From assembly GCA_016930995.1 (NCBI GenBank), contig JAFGFQ010000031.1, positions 1 through 11,445 on the forward strand: DNA of 11,445 nucleotides. Direction: 5' to 3'. Positions within the stretch are counted from its first letter, which is position 1. Each line of letters opens with the position of its first letter. Below, piece by piece: positions 7,696 to 11,445 of this stretch. A program made the position numbers and the translations under genes. The notes below the pieces were generated by a model that searched no databases, was not told the origin of the DNA, and saw only the letters and a list, made by a program, of their open reading frames with translations. This stretch comes from Thermoplasmatota archaeon. GTDB lineage: Archaea; Thermoplasmatota; E2; DHVEG-1.

Positions 7696-8355
7696 TTAGT
7701 CGGTTACGAGGATAGCTGCATGGTCTTTTTCAAAAGGTGCGAGGTCTACTGTTTTTTTTATGGTGAATTTCTGTTTGTGTAGGGCAGTACACACAAGTTC
7801 GTAGGCTTGTTTTGGTTTGAGGGCGACATCGATGCTTCGTGCTTTGACCATGATAAGCCCAGTCCCGTTTGGTTTGAGATAGCATCGGAGGTTGCGGGTG
7901 AAGATGTCCGCCTGGTTCCGCTGGGAGATGTCCTGGTACACCAGATCGACTCGGGGGACCATGGTTTCGTATCGTTCCGGGTGGTTTGCATCCGCAAGGA
8001 TAGGGATGATGTTGTGTCGTTTTTCACAGACCTGTAGCAGGCTTAAGGTCGCAAGTGGTGAGGATTCAACTGCGTAGAGCGTCCCGTTGGTGATGATATC
8101 GGAAAGATGGCTCACCGTTGTCCCTGTTGCTGCGCCCAGATACAGGATTTGCGCATCAGGGGCAACGTTTAGCGAGAGTCCTTTGAGAAAGGCTGCGGCT
8201 AGTTTGCTTCTGAACGGGTTCCAGGAACGGTATTCGATTCCGTCTTCTGTGATAAGCTGTTCGTTGTAGACTTTTATGCCTTTGCAGGGGTCTGGGTTTT
8301 GGGTGAAGAGTTTATCGTTTTTTTTGTAGACGCCTTGGTGTTCTGTCGGTTGCAT
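7696..8355 (-). CDS. flpA: Fibrillarin-like rRNA/tRNA 2'-O-methyltransferase FlpA
   Basis: This 219-residue protein is the catalytic subunit of the archaeal C/D-box ribonucleoprotein. With Nop5 and L7Ae it methylates ribose 2'-OH groups at sites chosen by guide RNAs. Family signatures are all present: EYRSWNPFRSKLAAA (about 41-55), the SAM motif ILYLGAATGTTVSHLSD (about 69-85), VDLVYQDISQ (about 135-144), IMVKARSIDV (about 168-177) and the C-terminal LAPFEKDHAAI. Length is close to the family norm. In most archaea flpA is adjacent to nop5, but here the upstream neighbour is the unrelated NosD-like cluster and the downstream neighbour is the convergent prenyl synthase. The ATG at 8355 has no Shine-Dalgarno site, consistent with a leaderless transcript from the TATA element just upstream. 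Confidence 0.96.
   Translation of the reverse strand: MQPTEHQGVYKKNDKLFTQNPDPCKGIKVYNEQLITEDGIEYRSWNPFRSKLAAAFLKGLSLNVAPDAQILYLGAATGTTVSHLSDIITNGTLYAVESSPLATLSLLQVCEKRHNIIPILADANHPERYETMVPRVDLVYQDISQRNQADIFTRNLRCYLKPNGTGLIMVKARSIDVALKPKQAYELVCTALHKQKFTIKKTVDLAPFEKDHAAILVTD
7752..7759 (+). terminator. T8 run, possible terminator of the polyprenyl synthase transcript
   Basis: Eight Ts on the plus strand lie about 64 bases after the prenyl synthase stop, inside the 3' part of the opposing flpA gene. The 7-base gap between the two genes holds no terminator, so the transcript must end within flpA. The same run also encodes lysines in FlpA, so the T8 may be coincidental. Confidence 0.3.
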
Positions 8356-8380
8356 GGTCTTCCGTTATAAGCTGTGGTTG

Positions 8381-8388
8381 ATAAATAG
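8381..8388 (-). promoter_or_regulatory. Predicted TATA box of flpA
   Basis: Read on the minus strand this is CTATTTAT, centred about 29 bases before the ATG at 8355. That spacing places initiation within a few bases of the start codon. The remaining 112 bases up to the NosD-like stop at 8501 show no further gene or clear RNA element. Confidence 0.45.
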
Positions 8389-8500
8389 TTTTGTCGAGGT
8401 GGAAAGAAAGGTTTTCTCATGGAATTTTTATTCTACATGATCATATCGATGGGAGACAAGGAGGATAATGTATGGTGAAAGGAGTTTGCTTTTTGTGGAA

Positions 8501-9622
8501 TCATCCTTGGATGTCAAAAGGTTCTTGTGCGGGATGCCAGTCAACATACGCCCAAGGAATCAGAATTGGAATCATTCCTATAATGACAAAGAGTTCAAAG
8601 ATTATTTTACGACCCCAAATAATCTTAGGTCCGACACCGAGATAATCAGTCCAATAATTCTTTTCAAGGTTAATATGACCAGTGAGAGCAGAGCAACAGA
8701 GACTCATATTTGAGTTTATGATGTTATTTTCTTGAATCGTATGATGTATTGACTCGAGGAATTCTCCTTCTATAGTGATACCTGCTCCAAGCGTACCGTT
8801 AATCGTATTTCGAGTAATGACGACATCTGAGTTGTCATTTTTCAGAAAAATACCAAATCTTCCTCCGAGGAAATTATTGTAAGACACGGTGATATTTCTT
8901 GTTTCAAGAATCTCTAAACCATAATCACTTGGTGCAACAACCGTGTTTCCCATAATTGTGTTATTATATACATTATACATATTCAGGCTTCCTGTTATGG
9001 TAATAGCTCGGGGTGACTCTTCAATGAAGTTGTCAGCAACAAGCGTGTTATTGCATCCAAGAAAAATAGAATAACAGCAATTCGAAAACGTATTGTTGCT
9101 CACTGTAGAGAATCCAGCTTTACTATTAAGAAGTACTCCGTGGCTCATGCCATTCTCATTCAGGCCTGGGAACTCACAATCGATTACTGCACAGTGATCA
9201 GATGAGATTACAATATCACTACTGCCATATGTATCATTTGTTTGAACCGTGAGATTCCGAAGGACTACATGTGATGCTTCTAAGAAGAAGATAACAGTCC
9301 AATAGTTCTGACTATTTGAATAGATAAATGGCAGACCTGTATCGTTCCCAGACCCTAATTCTTGCGCTACCCCTTCTAATGTGAGATTGTTCACCGTTAT
9401 TGAAATATTCCATTCTTGGTACCTTCCACTGTACACACGTATCGTGTCCCCTGAACTCGCATCGAGTAATGCTTCTGATATCATCGTATATTGTGCGTCG
9501 CCTGGTTCATCATCAACCGTGATAATATTTTTCCTTTTCGTCTGTTCTGTTGTTCCCAATGGTATAGTAGAGATTCCAACGAACAAGAAAACGATTCCAA
9601 TCGTTAACCATTTTCGTCTCAT
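8501..9622 (-). CDS. Secreted NosD-like right-handed beta-helix protein, third of a tandem set
   Basis: This 373-residue protein starts MRRKWLTIGIVFLFVGIST, a signal peptide. A NosD-type opening segment (about 35-85: ITVDDEPG...ISEALLDASSGDTIRVYSGRY) is followed by short parallel beta-helix coils at about 100-320, marked by repeated N-N-T/I-x-x-N patterns (SNNTFSN, YNNTIMGNTV, TRNTINGT). Such solenoids form extracellular binding or polysaccharide-processing surfaces; no catalytic residues can be assigned. Many N-x-S/T sequons fit archaeal surface glycosylation. The tail runs NYW, then 36 residues including the hydrophobic stretch IIFELFVIIGMIPILIPW, then DWHPAQEPFDIQG. The gene begins 3 bases after the preceding beta-helix gene's stop, so co-translation is likely. 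By eye it is more AT-rich than its neighbour. It resembles NosD only in fold, and no nos (nitrous oxide) genes are nearby. Confidence 0.85.
   Translation of the reverse strand: MRRKWLTIGIVFLFVGISTIPLGTTEQTKRKNIITVDDEPGDAQYTMISEALLDASSGDTIRVYSGRYQEWNISITVNNLTLEGVAQELGSGNDTGLPFIYSNSQNYWTVIFFLEASHVVLRNLTVQTNDTYGSSDIVISSDHCAVIDCEFPGLNENGMSHGVLLNSKAGFSTVSNNTFSNCCYSIFLGCNNTLVADNFIEESPRAITITGSLNMYNVYNNTIMGNTVVAPSDYGLEILETRNITVSYNNFLGGRFGIFLKNDNSDVVITRNTINGTLGAGITIEGEFLESIHHTIQENNIINSNMSLCCSALTGHINLEKNYWTDYLGVGPKIIWGRKIIFELFVIIGMIPILIPWAYVDWHPAQEPFDIQG
8520..8542 (-). repeat. Tail repeat copy 3, encoding WHPAQEP
   Basis: This is one of three near-identical 23-base direct repeats at the 3' ends of the three beta-helix genes. 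The plus strand contains TTCTTGTGC followed by GGGATGCC. It encodes DWHPAQEP. Confidence 0.75.
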
Positions 9623-9625
9623 CGC

Positions 9626-10732
9626 TCATCCTGCAATAACGTAGGGTTCTTGTGCCGGATGCCAATCGAAGGTCATCCAGGGGAAGGGGTGGATGGGTTC
9701 GAAGAAGGCACTAAAGCAAAAAAGACCCCATCGTCCGAAAATCGGCTTGGGCGCTGCCAACGCTTTCTCCCAGTAGTTATTGTCAAAGTGCGGAATCTTC
9801 GTCTGAATGCTTGAGAGCGGGAACAGTGCCCATCGATACAGAATGGTGTCGGTATTCCCTTCAAAGGTGTTGTTCTCTACTGAGGTAAACGAGTTAAACT
9901 TCAACATGAGTGCAAGTGTGTTCTGTTGGATTTTGTTTCCTGTAATGGTTGCGTTGATTGCGTAGTCGACTTCGATGCCGTATCGTGAGGAGGTGATGAT
10001 ATTTTCGTTGATGGTGATGTTTCTAGGGGTCGGTCCCTCCATGATATCCTCTGCGATGTAAATTCCGACGGAGGTGGCATTATCAATGGTATTACCAGTG
10101 AGGGTATAATCTGTTGAACCAAGCAGGTGGATTCCTTGGGAGATATTCTTTATAACATTATCCTGGATTGTCAGATACTTATTTGTCCAGGTGTGAAGCT
10201 CGTTCATTGAATCGCTAATGCCATGGCGAGTATTGGTGATGGTGTTCTGGATGATGCTGATGTTCTGTGAGTTACGCAGCCTTATGCCGTATCCTGATGT
10301 ATGAAATATATTTCCCGTCACTGTGCAGTTCGCAGTGTTGTTTATCAGGATGCAGGGGCGATACAGGGAGCAGTTGAATACAGAAAAACCGGTGATCACG
10401 GAGCCTGCTGCTGTGCATTTTACGATTTCAGTGGAGGTATTTTTGCCATCGATACGTGTCGTCAGCGGGTCTGAGCCATGCAGGGTGATGCTGTGCTGGA
10501 TTTCGATGTGTTCTGGGTATGTTCCCGGGTAGACAAACACGGTGTCGCCGTTGCTTGCGTTATCAATGGCATCCTGAATCTTACTGTAGTTCCCTGGTCC
10601 ACTCCCGCCGACATACAACCAATTTCCTCTCACCCCGGATTTTTTTTTTTCAATATTCTGTGCAGCTGTTGGAAGGAGGCAGGCTCCAAGAAAGAGGAGA
10701 ATGATTCCTATCACAATGTATTCTCTTTTCAT
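9626..10732 (-). CDS. Secreted NosD-like right-handed beta-helix protein, second of a tandem set
   Basis: From the ATG at 10732 the protein has 368 residues and begins MKREYIVIGIILLFLGACLLPTAAQ, a signal peptide. The classic opening WLYVGGSGPGNYSKIQDAIDNASNGDTVFVYPGTYPEHIEI comes next (about 39-78). About ten beta-helix coils follow (TVTGNIFHTSGYGIRL, SIIQNTITNTRHGIS, TLTGNTIDNATSVGIYI and others), then NYW, 34 residues, and DWHPAQEPYVIAG. The role is inferred to be extracellular or cell-surface binding or polymer handling. GAGG at 10739-10742 lies 6 bases before this ATG and overlaps the upstream gene's stop, which favours it over a TTG start at 10744. The codons just after the signal peptide contain a run of 11 As (minus strand of 10640-10650), encoding Lys-Lys-Lys and a possible slippage site. 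Confidence 0.86.
   Translation of the reverse strand: MKREYIVIGIILLFLGACLLPTAAQNIEKKKSGVRGNWLYVGGSGPGNYSKIQDAIDNASNGDTVFVYPGTYPEHIEIQHSITLHGSDPLTTRIDGKNTSTEIVKCTAAGSVITGFSVFNCSLYRPCILINNTANCTVTGNIFHTSGYGIRLRNSQNISIIQNTITNTRHGISDSMNELHTWTNKYLTIQDNVIKNISQGIHLLGSTDYTLTGNTIDNATSVGIYIAEDIMEGPTPRNITINENIITSSRYGIEVDYAINATITGNKIQQNTLALMLKFNSFTSVENNTFEGNTDTILYRWALFPLSSIQTKIPHFDNNYWEKALAAPKPIFGRWGLFCFSAFFEPIHPFPWMTFDWHPAQEPYVIAG
9645..9667 (-). repeat. Tail repeat copy 2, encoding WHPAQEP
   Basis: This is the second of the 23-base direct repeats. It differs from copy 3 at only two visible positions (CGGATGCCA in place of GGGATGCCA, and AATC in place of AGTC). It encodes the same DWHPAQEP peptide. Confidence 0.75.
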
Positions 10733-10738
10733 GGTATG

Positions 10739-10742
10739 CCTC
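10739..10742 (-). promoter_or_regulatory. Shine-Dalgarno site of the second beta-helix gene
   Basis: GAGG on the minus strand, 6 bases before the ATG at 10732, overlaps the TGA stop (10743-10741) of the preceding gene. It sets the start codon and indicates translational coupling. Confidence 0.6.
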
Positions 10743-11445
10743 AAATGTCATATGGCTCTTGTGCAGGGTGCCAATCGATAAAGAACATGAGCACCCCCGG
10801 AGATTTATAGGGAAGGAGTCGTGGTCCATCCCAATAATTCTGATTCCACACGTTCCTGCGAATAGGGAAAGGTATCTCTCCTTTCAATCTATAAATCATA
10901 AGGAAGAGTATCCCTTGTGCAGCTGATGCACTCTTGTTGTTGTCGATAAAGTTATTCTGAAGGATTCTATCAGCGCTCGTCCACATCGTGTATACACCCT
11001 TGTCATTTTTCGTAATATTATTTCGATATATCACGGTCTTGTAGGATCCTGCGAGAAGCACACCATTGGTATTCTGAGAGATACGGTTATGGGAGATATT
11101 GTTGTTCATTGCTAATAAAACGATGATTCCTATATCGTTGTAGGAAATAACGTTTCCTCTGATGATGTTGTTCTGGCCTGAGATCCATATCCCTGCTGTA
11201 TTGTGGATGATGAGATTATTTGTAATGGTGTGAAACCCGCTCATTTCTGGGGCTGGACTTGGGTCTGTTGAACCCAGGAGAATACCATATGCACGATTAT
11301 AAGAAAGGATAGTATCTGTAATAGTCGTATGATTCGACAAGATATAGAGTGCTGAGAGGTTACAACCCTGGATGGTAAATCCACGTACCGTGACATTATC
11401 TGCGTTAATCCACACGCCAAAGTAGTCAGTCATGTTCTCACCAGA
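10741..11445 (-). CDS. NosD-like right-handed beta-helix protein, first of a tandem set (5' end cut by window)
   Basis: The reading frame stays open to the window end, so only the C-terminal 234 residues are visible. The Met at 11433 is internal, because Ser-Gly-Glu-Asn codons precede it without a stop. Beta-helix coils run through most of the visible part (VTVRGFTIQGCNLSALYIL, NNLIIHNTAGIWISGQ, NNIIRGNVISYNDIGII, NNISHNRISQNTNGVLL, TVIYRNNITKNDKGVYT, DRILQNNFIDNNKSA). Each coil is 22-24 residues long with Asn at the turns. A hydrophobic patch (GILFLMIYRL) precedes NYW, which is separated by only 18 residues from the final DWHPAQEPYDI. The protein presumably has an N-terminal signal peptide like its two downstream paralogues. 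The TGA stop lies 8 bases before the next gene's ATG, placing all three genes in one transcript. Confidence 0.84.
   Translation of the reverse strand, partial: SGENMTDYFGVWINADNVTVRGFTIQGCNLSALYILSNHTTITDTILSYNRAYGILLGSTDPSPAPEMSGFHTITNNLIIHNTAGIWISGQNNIIRGNVISYNDIGIIVLLAMNNNISHNRISQNTNGVLLAGSYKTVIYRNNITKNDKGVYTMWTSADRILQNNFIDNNKSASAAQGILFLMIYRLKGEIPFPIRRNVWNQNYWDGPRLLPYKSPGVLMFFIDWHPAQEPYDI
10754..10776 (-). repeat. Tail repeat copy 1, encoding WHPAQEP
   Basis: This is the third and most diverged of the 23-base direct repeats (CTCTTGTGC followed by AGGGTGCCA on the plus strand). The encoded DWHPAQEP is unchanged, so selection appears to act on the peptide. Confidence 0.75.

Noticed and set aside
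8318..8325. T8 run as a terminator
   Set aside because: It lies within the 5' coding part of flpA (Lys codons on the minus strand) and no plus-strand gene ends nearby.
8400..8500. Possible C/D-box guide RNA next to flpA
   Set aside because: No paired box C (RTGATGA) and box D (CTGA) elements at proper spacing were found on either strand.
8468..8713. Plus-strand open frame across the end of the third beta-helix gene
   Set aside because: It lies mostly antisense to the conserved tail and has no domain or supporting start signal.
10733..10744. TTG at 10744 as the start of the second beta-helix gene, with a 4-base TTGA overlap
   Set aside because: The ATG at 10732 has a well-spaced GAGG and gives a cleaner signal peptide.
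8520..10776. The three 23-base repeats as a CRISPR or mobile-element signature
   Set aside because: They are about 1.1 kb apart, lie within coding sequence, and are explained by the shared WHPAQEP peptide.
11431..11445. Met at 11433 as the start of the first beta-helix gene
   Set aside because: The frame is open to the window edge, and the visible part begins in the middle of beta-helix coils without a signal peptide.

Overview
The window comes from an archaeon. It carries transcription factor B, an archaeal-type fibrillarin (FlpA), a polyprenyl diphosphate synthase of the kind that feeds ether-lipid synthesis, and AT-rich TATA-type promoters, several of which place transcription starts at or next to the start codon. 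The mix of core genes with secreted proteins (a C25/gingipain-like peptidase, a calcium-loop metalloprotease and NosD-like beta-helix proteins ending in WHPAQEPYDI) suggests the Thermoplasmatota, possibly a sediment or anaerobic lineage. That placement is inference from gene content. A phylogeny of TFB or FlpA would settle it.

Layout. At the left edge is the C-terminal 443 residues of a secreted zinc metalloprotease-like protein (+). It converges on a CapK/PaaK-like adenylate-forming enzyme (-). A 223-base AT-rich spacer, counted to the corrected start, separates that gene from a divergent secreted C25 peptidase (+). Next comes a block of core genes: tfb and rlmE (+, 6 bases apart, probably one transcript), then a polyprenyl diphosphate synthase (+), which converges with flpA (-) across only 7 bases. 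The right third is a tight minus-strand run of three NosD-like right-handed beta-helix proteins. The first is cut by the window end; the spacings are 8 and 3 bases. All three end in nearly the same WHPAQEP tail.

How the genes work together. tfb, rlmE and flpA serve transcription initiation and rRNA 2'-O-methylation, and the prenyl synthase serves lipid or quinone side-chain synthesis. The metalloprotease, the C25 peptidase and the beta-helix proteins are secreted and fit a cell that processes extracellular protein or polymers. The beta-helix tail motif could be a shared surface-anchoring or folding signal.

No tRNA, rRNA, CRISPR array, insertion sequence or integrase was seen, and no gene-free stretch exceeds 300 bases. 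The most interesting points are the shared C-terminal tail, an 11-base A tract just after the signal peptide of one beta-helix gene, a metzincin-like site with Asn where the third zinc ligand is expected, and a prenyl synthase missing the usual segment after its second Asp-rich motif.
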